Below are positions 1-6,882 of a stretch of DNA of 21,876 nt, piece after piece. The notes under the pieces were generated by a model. The model was not told the origin of the DNA, did no database searches, and was given only the letters and a program-made list of their open reading frames with translations. A program made the translations under genes and the position numbers. The stretch is from a virus. The number at the start of each line of letters is the position of its first letter. Position 1 is the first letter of the stretch. The stretch spans positions 1-21,876 of IMG/VR virus record IMGVR_UViG_3300033143_003465, one strand, 5' to 3'.

Positions 1-1
1 A

Positions 2-1432
2 GAAGAGGCGGATGATTACGAATGGATGCGAGCCGGAGAAGGGGCATGCATCTGTAAACATGGCGAGAAGACCTACCCGATCCTCTTGCGAGAGTCCGAT
101 GCGGGGGATCTGATAGCGTGTGGCTGCGAGGCATGGAAGTTTGCACAGGGTAAAGATGTCTGTAAACATGTTGCAGTGTTCTTACATCGCACCACTCCAC
201 CACAGAAGCCGATCACAGAAGAGATCGCAAGGGACTTGATGGTGGCAGGCTGGACAGGTAGCAAAGGCAACCTGCTACCACCAGAGGCGACATCAGATCC
301 GGATGGCGAGGACAACGAGGGTGGTGACCCGGTGCCTGGCGACAACAAGAAGCCGACGCCTGGCGACAACAAGAAGCCGACACCAGAAACGAGTGATCCG
401 GAAATATCGGATAGCTCAAAACAGCAGCAGAAGGCAGTTGTCAAGGAATCCTTAACAACTGATGCAAAAACTGCAACTGTTGAAACACAACCAGAGGAGG
501 AAACAAAGATGGACGAAGATGTGATCAGAATCAAGGCAGGTGCTGAAGCTGCTGGCGCTAAGGATGTGGATGTGGAGTACATTACTGAAAAGCTCGCAAA
601 GTTGAAGGCGTTTCGTGTGACCGGCTCTGAGGCAGAGCGTAGCATCGTAAGCGGCATCTTAAGGGCGCAGGGAATCAAGCGACCGAAGGGAGAGGGTGGA
701 CATGCCGCCACCATGCTGCTGACAGTAGACCAGATCACCGCCCCGGGCGTATGGTGCAACATCAAAGTGAAGGTAACACAGCTATGGGATAGTGAGGTAC
801 CATCCATAAGGCAGACTGGGCTCGTTGGAGATGAGACTGGCGTGATGAAGTTTGTGAGCTGGGAAAAGGCAAACCTGCAACAGATCGAGGCGGATAAGTG
901 CTATTCGATTGAGAACGTAGTCACAAATGAATATGAGGGCAGGTTCTCGGTTGCGTTCACGAAGAATACGAAGATCGCTGTGATCGACGAGGATATTACT
1001 GTCGGATTCACCACATCAGAGTTTATAGGCGTCGTAGTTGCCATCCAGAATGGCTCTGGCGTGATAAAACGCTGCCCATTATGCAATCGGGCAATGCAGC
1101 ACGGCACATGTAAAGAGCATGGAACTGTCGAGGGGGCTCATGACCTGCGCATCAAAGCGGTGCTGGATAATGGGGTATCGACAAAGAATCTCCTACTCAA
1201 CCGAGAGCGAACCGAAGCACTCACCGAGATCACTCTCGAAGATGCGATCAATATGGCGCGTGAGGCTCTGGATTCTGCGGTTGTTGCAGACAAGATATGC
1301 AAAGGCATGATCGCAAAGGAGTATAAGGTATCCGGGCAGGATATGGGGGATACGTTACTGGTCGAAAGCATCGTAGAAATCAATGTCCCGGTAACAAAAG
1401 AAGAGATTGAGACGTTGCTACAGGAGGTCTAA
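2..1432 (+). CDS. SWIM zinc finger fused to archaeal RPA (single-stranded DNA-binding protein), 5' partial
   Basis: The frame is open from base 2, so the gene probably starts before the window; the first ATG inside is at 26, and residues are counted from it. Residues 32-48 hold a SWIM-type finger (C32-x-C34, then C46-x-H48). Residues about 75-160 are a Pro/Asp/Lys/Thr-rich, likely disordered linker with an eight-residue tandem repeat. From residue 162 the protein looks like archaeal RPA: an OB fold around residues 235-325 and a zinc finger with C350, C353, C362 and H365. RPA coats single-stranded DNA during replication and repair. SWIM fingers bind DNA or proteins, so a targeting role is an inference. 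A strong ribosome-binding site precedes M162, so a separate 307-residue RPA may also be made. It is followed three bases later by the RPA-associated gene, the usual archaeal pairing. Confidence 0.82.
   Translation, partial: EEADDYEWMRAGEGACICKHGEKTYPILLRESDAGDLIACGCEAWKFAQGKDVCKHVAVFLHRTTPPQKPITEEIARDLMVAGWTGSKGNLLPPEATSDPDGEDNEGGDPVPGDNKKPTPGDNKKPTPETSDPEISDSSKQQQKAVVKESLTTDAKTATVETQPEEETKMDEDVIRIKAGAEAAGAKDVDVEYITEKLAKLKAFRVTGSEAERSIVSGILRAQGIKRPKGEGGHAATMLLTVDQITAPGVWCNIKVKVTQLWDSEVPSIRQTGLVGDETGVMKFVSWEKANLQQIEADKCYSIENVVTNEYEGRFSVAFTKNTKIAVIDEDITVGFTTSEFIGVVVAIQNGSGVIKRCPLCNRAMQHGTCKEHGTVEGAHDLRIKAVLDNGVSTKNLLLNRERTEALTEITLEDAINMAREALDSAVVADKICKGMIAKEYKVSGQDMGDTLLVESIVEINVPVTKEEIETLLQEV
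335..382 (+). repeat. Two-copy 24-base tandem repeat in the RPA linker
   Basis: Bases 335-358 and 359-382 are the same 24-base unit with a single difference at the last base. In frame it encodes PGDNKKPT twice, inside the low-complexity linker between the SWIM finger and RPA. The length is a multiple of three, so copy number can vary without breaking the frame. Confidence 0.9.
494..511 (+). promoter_or_regulatory. Internal ribosome-binding site and in-frame ATG for a shorter RPA
   Basis: GAGGAGG at 494-500 lies eight bases before an in-frame ATG at 509-511. This is one of the best Shine-Dalgarno matches in the window. The ATG falls at the boundary between the linker and the RPA-like part, as expected for a nested start. 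Alternatively the purine run simply encodes the Glu-Glu-Glu of the linker. Confidence 0.5.
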
Positions 1433-1434
1433 TA

Positions 1435-1974
1435 ATGGCAGGATATACGCGAGAAGTTGCATACCGCATCTTTTCAAAAGAGTTGATGAATACGGACATC
1501 GTTCTTGAGAAAGACAAGAGCGATAAATATGCTGTGCAGTATGTTGTAACACCGACCGGAGCGAAGGTTAACCGCGTCTTTGTCATTGGCACACTTACGG
1601 AAATCGAAGACATCGGCACGGATGCGGAATATTGGCGGGCACGGTTGCAAGACCCGACGGGTGCTTTCACGGCGTACGCAGGACAGTATCAGCAGGAAGC
1701 GGCACGGGCAATGAGCGAAGTGGAGATCCCGGAGATGCTGGCAGTTGTCGGAAAGATTACCGTATACACTCCAGAAGATGGCGGAACCATATTGTCATTG
1801 CGCCCGGAGACAGTTGCAGTGGTCGATACGGATGCCAGAGATCGGTGGGTATACCAGACTGCCAGGCAGACAATGGATAGGATACGAGCGTTTGAGGCGG
1901 ACAATCCAGAATCTATAGCCGATATGAAACCGTATCGGCAGATGGTACGGGATGCGTTTGCGGGGATGGTCTGA
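1435..1974 (+). CDS. RPA-associated protein (RPA32-like, COG3390 type)
   Basis: A 179-residue protein directly after RPA with a strong Shine-Dalgarno (GGAGGT at about 1423-1428). The first 130 residues have the OB-fold pattern of the archaeal RPA-associated family: the opening Tyr-x-x-Glu-x-x-x-Arg-x-Phe segment, a VFVIGTLTEIEDIG strand, the YWRARLQDPTGAFTAYAGQY core, and a later strand MLAVVGKITVY. The C-terminal 50 residues are helical. In haloarchaea and methanogens this protein is co-transcribed with RPA and acts with it on single-stranded DNA. The family name is from memory of these motifs; the placement next to RPA supports it strongly. Confidence 0.8.
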   Translation: MAGYTREVAYRIFSKELMNTDIVLEKDKSDKYAVQYVVTPTGAKVNRVFVIGTLTEIEDIGTDAEYWRARLQDPTGAFTAYAGQYQQEAARAMSEVEIPEMLAVVGKITVYTPEDGGTILSLRPETVAVVDTDARDRWVYQTARQTMDRIRAFEADNPESIADMKPYRQMVRDAFAGMV

Positions 1975-2249
1975 TGGATGAAAAACCAGATGTTCAATGC
2001 GCAAACTGTGCGCTTGATCTGAGACCGGAAAACGCAATGATGCGAGACGGTAAACCATATTGCGATGAGTTTTGTTATGAGCAAGCGGCAAGGGAAATCC
2101 CCCTTGCTGCGGGATTGCATCAGGATGGCACCCTCCACGTCTATGTACAGGGGGAAGACTCGGGCTTAAGTGTCGGGCTGGACGATGACGGAACGCTCTG
2201 GGTACGAGTCGATGAATCGAAAAGAGCTATGAAGGTGGCAACACAATGA
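1974..2249 (+). CDS. Small zinc-binding protein of unknown function
   Basis: This 91-residue acidic protein starts at an ATG that shares one base with the upstream stop codon. Its N-terminus has a treble-clef or LIM-like arrangement: C9 and C12 (CANC), then C29 and C33 (CDEFC), separated by a short hairpin with the sequence GKPYC. The C-terminal half has two similar strand segments (QDGTLHVYV and DDGTLWVRV), which suggests a small beta structure. Nothing more specific is recognised. Its position between the RPA pair and a Gam-like gene suggests a role in DNA handling, but that is inference. Confidence 0.65.
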   Translation: MDEKPDVQCANCALDLRPENAMMRDGKPYCDEFCYEQAAREIPLAAGLHQDGTLHVYVQGEDSGLSVGLDDDGTLWVRVDESKRAMKVATQ

Positions 2250-2737
2250 TCGAAGAACGCGTAAACAAGCTTGCAGAACTGCAAGAAGAACGCAGAGAGA
2301 ACGAAGATGCGACGAACTCGAATCCAGCAGTCGCATCTTATGACGAGGAGATCGCGAGGATAGAGAGCCGACTTGCGGATATGGTACAAAAACGAAACGA
2401 CGTACTTCTGCCATACGGCGAGCGACAAGCTGCCCTTGATGAAAAAATTGACGAGATCAAAGCGCAGATCATCGATGAATGGACCGGCGAGAAGAAGACG
2501 ATGGTATTTGGTGTCAGGACTCTGAAGTTCAGAACTACGCAAAGCCTCGTGGTCGAAAATGTGACCTTGGTGCTTACCGGACTGCTTGACCATACATCGG
2601 TGAAAGATGTCGCAAAGAACTACATCACCGGGTTCAAAAAGACGGCGGTAAAGAAGTATATGGGCGTACTCGATCTGCCGATGGGGGCTGCGTATATCAA
2701 TCAGAAGACGACAGTGAAACTGGAGGAAACACAATGA
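2246..2737 (+). CDS. Coiled-coil protein resembling the Gam (host nuclease inhibitor) family
   Basis: 163 residues; the ATG overlaps the previous stop by four bases. Residues 1-85 are rich in Glu, Arg, Lys and Ala with heptad spacing, so a coiled-coil hairpin is likely. The C-terminal part (about 90-160) carries a beta segment VRTLKFRTTQSLVV, then a helix and a closing DLPMGAAYINQKTTVKLE segment. That order (long helices, then a small alpha/beta tail with a KFRTT-like strand) resembles phage Mu Gam, which binds DNA ends and blocks exonucleases such as RecBCD. Such genes often sit beside single-stranded DNA-binding genes, as here. Similarity is moderate; it could be an unrelated coiled-coil protein. 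Confidence 0.55.
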   Translation: MIEERVNKLAELQEERRENEDATNSNPAVASYDEEIARIESRLADMVQKRNDVLLPYGERQAALDEKIDEIKAQIIDEWTGEKKTMVFGVRTLKFRTTQSLVVENVTLVLTGLLDHTSVKDVAKNYITGFKKTAVKKYMGVLDLPMGAAYINQKTTVKLEETQ

Positions 2738-3072
2738 TGTATAAGATATTCGGAATGGCACCTACGATAAAGATGGTGGAATGGCTCATCGAAAATCAGG
2801 GACTCGATCACTCGATCTGGGAGATAGCGGAAGGCGCAAAACTGAGCGTAGCGGCGGCAAAGAAGAACTTCGAGCCACTCATACAGTATCATGTGGTGCG
2901 GGTCAGCCGAACCCTCCGGAGCACTTCGCTATACGTTCTCGATCTTCAGAGCCCATGCACAAGGGCCATAGTTGCATTCGATGAGAAGATTGCCAGGTGC
3001 TGCAGGGACGACGCCCCTCCCAGCGAAGAAGACACCGAGCGTTCAGAGTTCAATGTTCTGCAGGAGGAGTGA
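2734..3072 (+). CDS. Winged-helix DNA-binding protein
   Basis: 112 residues, preceded by GGAGG at 2722-2726 and overlapping the upstream stop as ATGA. Residues 8-70 read as a winged helix: a first helix (TIKMVEWLIENQ), a second (SIWEIAEGA), a recognition helix (SVAAAKKNFEPLIQY) and a wing (VVRVSRTLRSTSLYVLD). The end is acidic and lacks a second domain. It lies just before nrdD with a four-base gap, so control of nucleotide metabolism is possible but unproven. Confidence 0.7.
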   Translation: MMYKIFGMAPTIKMVEWLIENQGLDHSIWEIAEGAKLSVAAAKKNFEPLIQYHVVRVSRTLRSTSLYVLDLQSPCTRAIVAFDEKIARCCRDDAPPSEEDTERSEFNVLQEE

Positions 3073-3076
3073 ACTC

Positions 3077-4870
3077 ATGAATACAATAATCGAAGAATAT
3101 ATAAAGAACGGAACTGGCAAAGAGAACGCAAACACATCGTTCTCTGTTAGCGGACTCAAATCACATATCGCTGCAGCCATGTTGAAAGAATCCACGTTGT
3201 CGCAGTCCCCGGTGGCAGAATTTCATCGAGCAGGATCATTACATCTGCACGATCTGTCTGGTGGGGTATGGAGCGCATACTGCCGGGGGCTGGATTTAAC
3301 GCAGTTGCTTATGGAGGGAGTAAAGAATCCGTCCGGCACGTCCTCGACACCGGCAAAACATTTCGATGTCGCAGTTGATCATATCGTCAATTCGATGTAT
3401 GTTTCCCAGAATGAGTGGGAAGGGGCGCAGGCGTATAGCAATTTTGATACGCTGCTTGCTCCATTTGTGTATTACGACGATATGAGTTTTAGATCGGTTA
3501 AACAATCAATTCAACGAGCGGTGTTCAACCTTTCGTATCCGCTGAGAGCCGCATTCCAAACCCCGTTTACGAATTGGAGCTTTGATTTAAAATGTCCTGC
3601 ACACATGATGAACGAACCGGTTATCATTGGTGGGATGCCACAAGAGCGAACATACGGCGAGTTCCAGCGCGAGATGGACATGATCAACCTTGCTTTCATG
3701 GAGGTTATGATGGAAGGGGATAAGAACGGCAATCCCCATACCTTCCCGATACCTACATACAGCATAACAAAGGACTTCGATTGGGATTGCGAGGTAACGA
3801 CCAAGTTATTCGAGCTTACCGCTAAATTCGGTACACCTTACTTCATGAATTATATCGGATCTGGGCTTGATCCGTCCTCTACTCGTTCCATGTGCTGTCG
3901 GTTGAATCTTCGACTCGAAGATATTGTAGAAGCATCAAAAGGCGGGTTGTGGAACGCTGGCGTTGGTACGGGCTCATTAAGCGTCGTTACGATTAATATG
4001 CCGCAACTTGGGTATCTTGCACATAAAGATGTCAAAAATGATGGCGCAGTATCTGAATTTTTGTACGCTGACATGATCAAAGCCTTCTATACCCGTCTTG
4101 ATACACTGCTCGAAGCAGCACATAAACACAGCGAATGGAAGCGAGAGAAGATCAACGAAGGGTTCGAGATGGGACTTATGCCGTTCACAAAGAGTTATAT
4201 GGCAAATTTCAATTCATTCTTTTCGACTATCGGGCTTGTCGGGATGAACGAATGTTGTTTGAACATGTTTGGCAAACCTATATACGAATGTGTTGATTTC
4301 GTGGACGGCGTGTTGAGTTATATGCATACATACGTCCGCCGGTTGACAAGAGAACACGGATGCCCATATAATCTTGAAGAGTCCCCAGCCGAAGGCTGCT
4401 CACACAGCCTTGCATTGAAAGACAAAGTGAATTATCCAGACATAATCACTCAGGGCGAAGGTGACGGAATATTCTACACGAACTCATCACATATTTATGT
4501 CGGTGATGAACTCGGGCTCGGAGAATCTTTGCACATTCAAGAACGATTCAAGAAGCATTACAACGGAGGTACCATAGCTCATATTTTCTGTGGAGAATCT
4601 GCGCCAAGTGCAGGAGGAGTAAAAGACCTTATGAGAAACATTTGCACAAACACAACCATACCATATCTTGCATTGACCCGTGCGTATGCGGTATGTAATG
4701 AATGTGGAGTAATAAATGACTTATCTGGTATATGCCCAACGTGTGGATCGGAAACAACTGTTTGGGATCGCGTTACCGGATTTTACAGACCTGTAACCGC
4801 GTACAATGCAGGGAAGAAAGCAGAGTGGGAGAGTAGACACAGATTCGACATCGGAGGGTACAGTAAATGA
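3077..4870 (+). CDS. nrdD: Anaerobic (class III) ribonucleoside-triphosphate reductase, catalytic subunit, without ATP-cone
   Basis: This enzyme makes deoxyribonucleotides from ribonucleotides with a glycyl radical and works only without oxygen. ATG 3077 was chosen because GGAGGAG precedes it at 3063-3069; an upstream in-frame ATG at 2972 would overlap the previous gene by 100 bases. The 597 residues carry the family landmarks: C69 in AYCRGLDL and the Cys pair in SMCCRL (271-276), matching the radical-site cysteines; a zinc site C540/C543/C553/C556; and the glycyl-radical loop RVTGFY with G568. The usual roughly 100-residue N-terminal ATP-cone, which shuts the enzyme off with dATP, is missing, so it may escape feedback. 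No NrdG activase is present in the window; the host's or a distant viral one must load the radical. Confidence 0.93.
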   Translation: MNTIIEEYIKNGTGKENANTSFSVSGLKSHIAAAMLKESTLSQSPVAEFHRAGSLHLHDLSGGVWSAYCRGLDLTQLLMEGVKNPSGTSSTPAKHFDVAVDHIVNSMYVSQNEWEGAQAYSNFDTLLAPFVYYDDMSFRSVKQSIQRAVFNLSYPLRAAFQTPFTNWSFDLKCPAHMMNEPVIIGGMPQERTYGEFQREMDMINLAFMEVMMEGDKNGNPHTFPIPTYSITKDFDWDCEVTTKLFELTAKFGTPYFMNYIGSGLDPSSTRSMCCRLNLRLEDIVEASKGGLWNAGVGTGSLSVVTINMPQLGYLAHKDVKNDGAVSEFLYADMIKAFYTRLDTLLEAAHKHSEWKREKINEGFEMGLMPFTKSYMANFNSFFSTIGLVGMNECCLNMFGKPIYECVDFVDGVLSYMHTYVRRLTREHGCPYNLEESPAEGCSHSLALKDKVNYPDIITQGEGDGIFYTNSSHIYVGDELGLGESLHIQERFKKHYNGGTIAHIFCGESAPSAGGVKDLMRNICTNTTIPYLALTRAYAVCNECGVINDLSGICPTCGSETTVWDRVTGFYRPVTAYNAGKKAEWESRHRFDIGGYSK

Positions 4871-4889
4871 TAAAAAAACAAAAGGTGGA

Positions 4890-5078
4890 ATGATGCACGG
4901 GATAGAACTCAGAAGCGGTAACGACTGCTACTACTACTTTGGAGGCAGGTGCCTCCATCCGAGTACATGCCGAGGTCTGGGCATGTGGGCGGCGAACTCC
5001 CGCAATTGGGACAGCAAAGAAAACTGCCCGGTTACGCAGATCGGGACCCGGCTATGCAGCAACTACAAAGTGGAATGA
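4890..5078 (+). CDS. Small cysteine-rich protein
   Basis: 62 residues starting at tandem ATGs (4890/4893) with AAGGTGG a few bases upstream, 20 bases after nrdD. An open frame continues upstream inside nrdD, but the ribosome-binding site supports the downstream start. Cysteines at 13, 21, 27, 46 and 56 and aromatic clusters (DCYYYF) suggest a small metal-bound or disulphide fold. The family is not recognised. The stop overlaps the next start as ATGA, so it looks genuinely translated. Confidence 0.6.
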   Translation: MMHGIELRSGNDCYYYFGGRCLHPSTCRGLGMWAANSRNWDSKENCPVTQIGTRLCSNYKVE

Positions 5079-5221
5079 TGAACGAAGACTCACCAGATGG
5101 ATGCTACGGCACTCGGTGCAAAGACTGCGAGCTTAGGTACGCAAAAGTAGGCACAGAAGAACGTCGTCGATGCAGTGTACTCGTACGCAAAGCCCTATAT
5201 CGAATGAGATCGAAGGGCTGA
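5075..5221 (+). CDS. Small zinc-finger-like basic protein
   Basis: 48 residues, starting at ATG 5075 and overlapping the previous stop by four bases. C10, C15, C18 and C32 make a plausible single zinc site, and the C-terminus is rich in Arg and Lys (TEERRRCSVLVRKALYRMRSKG in part), so nucleic-acid binding is possible. It is the last gene of the left operon, followed by the 420-base non-coding block. Confidence 0.55.
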   Translation: MMNEDSPDGCYGTRCKDCELRYAKVGTEERRRCSVLVRKALYRMRSKG

Positions 5222-5331
5222 CAGGTACTATTAAGTACCAGCGAGGCAGACATACAGGCGTACTTCCCTGTTTGTCATTCAGGGCAGCACGTCCATACCC
5301 AAGAGAGTCGTGGGGTTCTCTCTGGGTTCCC

Positions 5332-5399
5332 AATTTGAGGGCATCATATTCGAGGGGTTTGTGCAGGGCAGTTTTAATTCCCTCGAATTCGATGGAATT
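5332..5399. repeat. Iteron-like ATTYGAKGG repeats and a 24-base palindrome
   Basis: Related copies are AATTTGAGGG (5332-5341), ATTCGAGGG (5348-5356), the reverse CCCTCGAAT (5380-5388) and AATTCGATGG (5386-5395). Bases 5376-5399 form a palindrome centred on the GAATTC at 5385-5390 with one mismatched pair (5382 with 5393). The first arm can also pair as a nine-base stem, 5348-5356 with 5380-5388. Iterons of this spacing are typical binding sites of replication initiators or repressors. Confidence 0.6.
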
Positions 5400-5436
5400 A
5401 GATTCTACTTTTATAAGGGACATTACTATAATTTGT

Positions 5437-5566
5437 TTCCAGGAGACACACACACATACATACACATAGAGATAGAGATAAAGAGAGAGATAAAGATAAA
5501 GAAAGAAAGAAAGCTATTTCTTTTTCTCTCTATCTCTCTCTTTATCTCTCTATCTTTCCCCTGGAA
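5437..5566. repeat. Long imperfect hairpin of purine and pyrimidine tracts
   Basis: The outer arms TTCCAGG (5437-5443) and CCTGGAA (5560-5566) are exact reverse complements. Inside, a GATAGAGATAAAGAGAGAG-type purine tract (about 5468-5512) is largely complementary to the CTCTCTATCTCTCTCTTTATC-type tract (about 5517-5557; only part of it quoted), turning around a short loop near 5513. The region between the left outer arm and the purine tract is a CA/TA run. The pyrimidine tract could also act as a terminator for the upstream operon. Confidence 0.65.
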
Positions 5567-5608
5567 TCTTTATATAATTACAAAGTAGATATAAGATAGT
5601 ACCACAAG

Positions 5609-5641
5609 CCTTATATACCTATAATGCATACTATACCTATA
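5609..5641 (+). promoter_or_regulatory. Archaeal promoter with direct repeats overlapping the AbrB start
   Basis: CCTTATATAC at 5609-5618 is a good TATA box; transcription would start about 5638-5641, at the ATG itself, giving a leaderless message. TATACCTATA occurs twice, at 5614-5623 and 5632-5641, one over the TATA box and one over the start. A regulator bound there would block transcription; the AbrB- and RHH-like products just downstream are obvious candidates. Confidence 0.65.
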
Positions 5642-5790
5642 TGAAGACCAAACATATCAGGCTGGTGCGCGAGGCAGGAACTTCGATAGCTGTGACAATC
5701 CCTTCAGACTTTGATATATTCGTGGCAGGAGATGAGGTATGGGTGGAGTTGCAGGACGGCAGAGTAATCATCTCGAAGGTAGAACAATGA
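5641..5790 (+). CDS. AbrB/SpoVT-type transcription regulator
   Basis: 49 residues with the full swapped-hairpin pattern: RLVREAGTSIAVTIPSDF, then a FVAGDEVWVEL strand and a closing VIISKVE strand. Such proteins dimerise through interlocked hairpins and bind DNA. It is likely translated from a leaderless message, because the predicted start of transcription falls at its ATG. Two TATACCTATA repeats over its promoter suggest self-regulation. A second AbrB-like gene lies at 15966. Confidence 0.8.
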   Translation: MKTKHIRLVREAGTSIAVTIPSDFDIFVAGDEVWVELQDGRVIISKVEQ

Positions 5791-5918
5791 CCCGAATAGT
5801 AATCAACTTTACGGACCCGGAAACGAAGCTCCTGGACAGGGTAGCTACAAAGACAGGACTATCATATCATGGAATGATCATGCGGGCGGGGAGAGCTTAT
5901 GACCATAAACGAAGTTGA
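5787..5918 (+). CDS. Small ribbon-helix-helix-like DNA-binding protein
   Basis: 43 residues, ATG overlapping the AbrB stop by four bases. It opens with a strand (MTRIVINFTDPE), followed by a helix (KLLDRVATKTG) and a second helix, the layout of a ribbon-helix-helix dimer. The protein at 9763 starts with nearly the same strand (MTRIITLSF), so the two look like diverged paralogues. It overlaps the next gene by 20 bases in another frame. Confidence 0.55.
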   Translation: MTRIVINFTDPETKLLDRVATKTGLSYHGMIMRAGRAYDHKRS

Positions 5919-6219
5919 GGATGTAGGCTCGTTTTCCACCGAGGCAAAGGCAAATATGCGTTCGCGGTCACAGCGCAGAGATGACCTTCTGCGGTTGATC
6001 ACGAAAAACGGACGTACAACATCAAAAGACCATATCCTTGGGATATTCATGATGCGGGCACACATCGGACTTTCGACTACATACGAGTATATCAAAGAAC
6101 TCAAAATGGCACGGCTTATAGTCGAAAGCGGCGATCAAATAATGACAACGGAGCAACGGCAGGAAGAGCAGGACGGAGATGCTAAGCGGCTTGATGAACT
6201 GGTAGCCGGAGGGGAATGA
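5899..6219 (+). CDS. Winged-helix or similar DNA-binding protein
   Basis: 106 residues. ATG 5899 lies inside the end of the previous gene with AGAG-type purines upstream. Residues about 25-80 fit a helix-turn-helix: a basic first helix (SRSQRRDDLLRLITKNG), a middle stretch (TTSKDHILGIFMMRAHIGL) and a likely recognition helix (STTYEYIKELKMARLI) followed by a short wing. The tail is acidic. It sits in a run of four small DNA-binding genes. Confidence 0.55.
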   Translation: MTINEVEDVGSFSTEAKANMRSRSQRRDDLLRLITKNGRTTSKDHILGIFMMRAHIGLSTTYEYIKELKMARLIVESGDQIMTTEQRQEEQDGDAKRLDELVAGGE

Positions 6220-6398
6220 TGGCAGCAAGATCTCCACGGTGGACACCATCAGAAAACGCGCAACTGCGCGAACTGCGCAAGCAGAAGATGACAGGGTATA
6301 GGCTGTTCACCGCGTTTCACGTTTTATTCCCCCACCGTACAGAGGAGGCAGTCAAGCAACATATTCAAATATTACGCAGGGATCGGAAAGTACGATAA
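6216..6398 (+). CDS. Myb/SANT-like helix-turn-helix protein
   Basis: 60 residues, starting with ATGATG and overlapping the upstream stop. It resembles a single Myb/SANT repeat: W9 in RWTPSENAQLRELRK, a second helix (GYRLFTAFHVLF) and a recognition helix (RTEEAVKQHIQILRR). The pattern Trp-Thr-x-x-Glu and the closing Arg-Thr-x-x-Ala-Val are characteristic. Likely a DNA-binding protein; target unknown. Confidence 0.6.
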   Translation: MMAARSPRWTPSENAQLRELRKQKMTGYRLFTAFHVLFPHRTEEAVKQHIQILRRDRKVR

Positions 6399-6417
6399 TT
6401 ATACAGGACGTGCAACA

Positions 6418-6882
6418 ATGACAACTATAACAGACAAAAGCAGCGTATACACACGCTGGATGGACCTCTCGACACGACTCATCAACATAATGGATGTGAC
6501 GGATGAACGCAGAGAGAAGATAACGAAAGAAGTTCGAGGATTTATCGAGCTTTTCGAGGACGAAGAGATACATGAATGGGATTCGATTGCAAACTATGAG
6601 TTCTATGGAGAAACGGACATAGGGGGAATAGCAAACAACGCAAACCATTTCGGAAAATATTTCGTTCTATTCGAAAGAGACGAATTTGGCGGCAGATTCT
6701 ACAACCAAATCTGTGCAGCCACCCGAGCCGGACTCGACGTTGCAACAGGTAACTGTGGCGGCGTGATCGGCTACACAATCGGAGACATACTCGAAGCATT
6801 CGACGGATGCATCCCCGATTGGGTATGTGCTGGGATGGGGATCTCCGGAGACGAAGATGAAGACCTGGGTGTGTGGCTATGA
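6418..6882 (+). CDS. Conserved-looking protein of unknown function
   Basis: 154 residues, acidic, with an N-terminal helical part (1-60) and a Gly/Cys-containing second half (RFYNQICAATRAGLDVATGNCGG in part). There is no signal peptide, membrane segment or motif I recognise. The end is very acidic (GDEDEDLG). Its stop overlaps the start of the P-loop gene as ATGA, so the two are probably translated together. Confidence 0.6.
   Translation: MTTITDKSSVYTRWMDLSTRLINIMDVTDERREKITKEVRGFIELFEDEEIHEWDSIANYEFYGETDIGGIANNANHFGKYFVLFERDEFGGRFYNQICAATRAGLDVATGNCGGVIGYTIGDILEAFDGCIPDWVCAGMGISGDEDEDLGVWL

Larger units (their letters stand above)
5222..5640. other. Non-coding block with many inverted repeats; candidate origin or control region
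   Basis: No credible gene is seen in these 419 bases. Near the left edge, GGTACT/AGTACC around 5224-5239 and CCCTG/CAGGG around 5268-5284 can form short hairpins. The middle has iteron-like copies of ATTYGAKGG and an imperfect 24-base palindrome. The right part has a CA-repeat run, a purine-rich tract and its pyrimidine-rich partner. Two TATA-like boxes follow (5568-5576 and 5609-5618). The density of repeats between two operons fits a replication origin or a large regulatory region; which one cannot be told by eye. Confidence 0.6.

Noticed and set aside
73-807. Long minus-strand open frame opposite the RPA gene
   Set aside because: It mirrors a real gene with clear domains, has Ser/Pro-rich low-quality sequence and no ribosome-binding site.
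5268-5284. CCCTG/CAGGG stem considered as the terminator of the left operon
   Set aside because: The stem is only five bases and no T-run follows; the C/T tract at 5517-5557 is a better stop.
5170-5588. Plus-strand open frames of 92-99 codons in the non-coding block
   Set aside because: They run through simple repeats and hairpin arms and encode low-complexity sequence.
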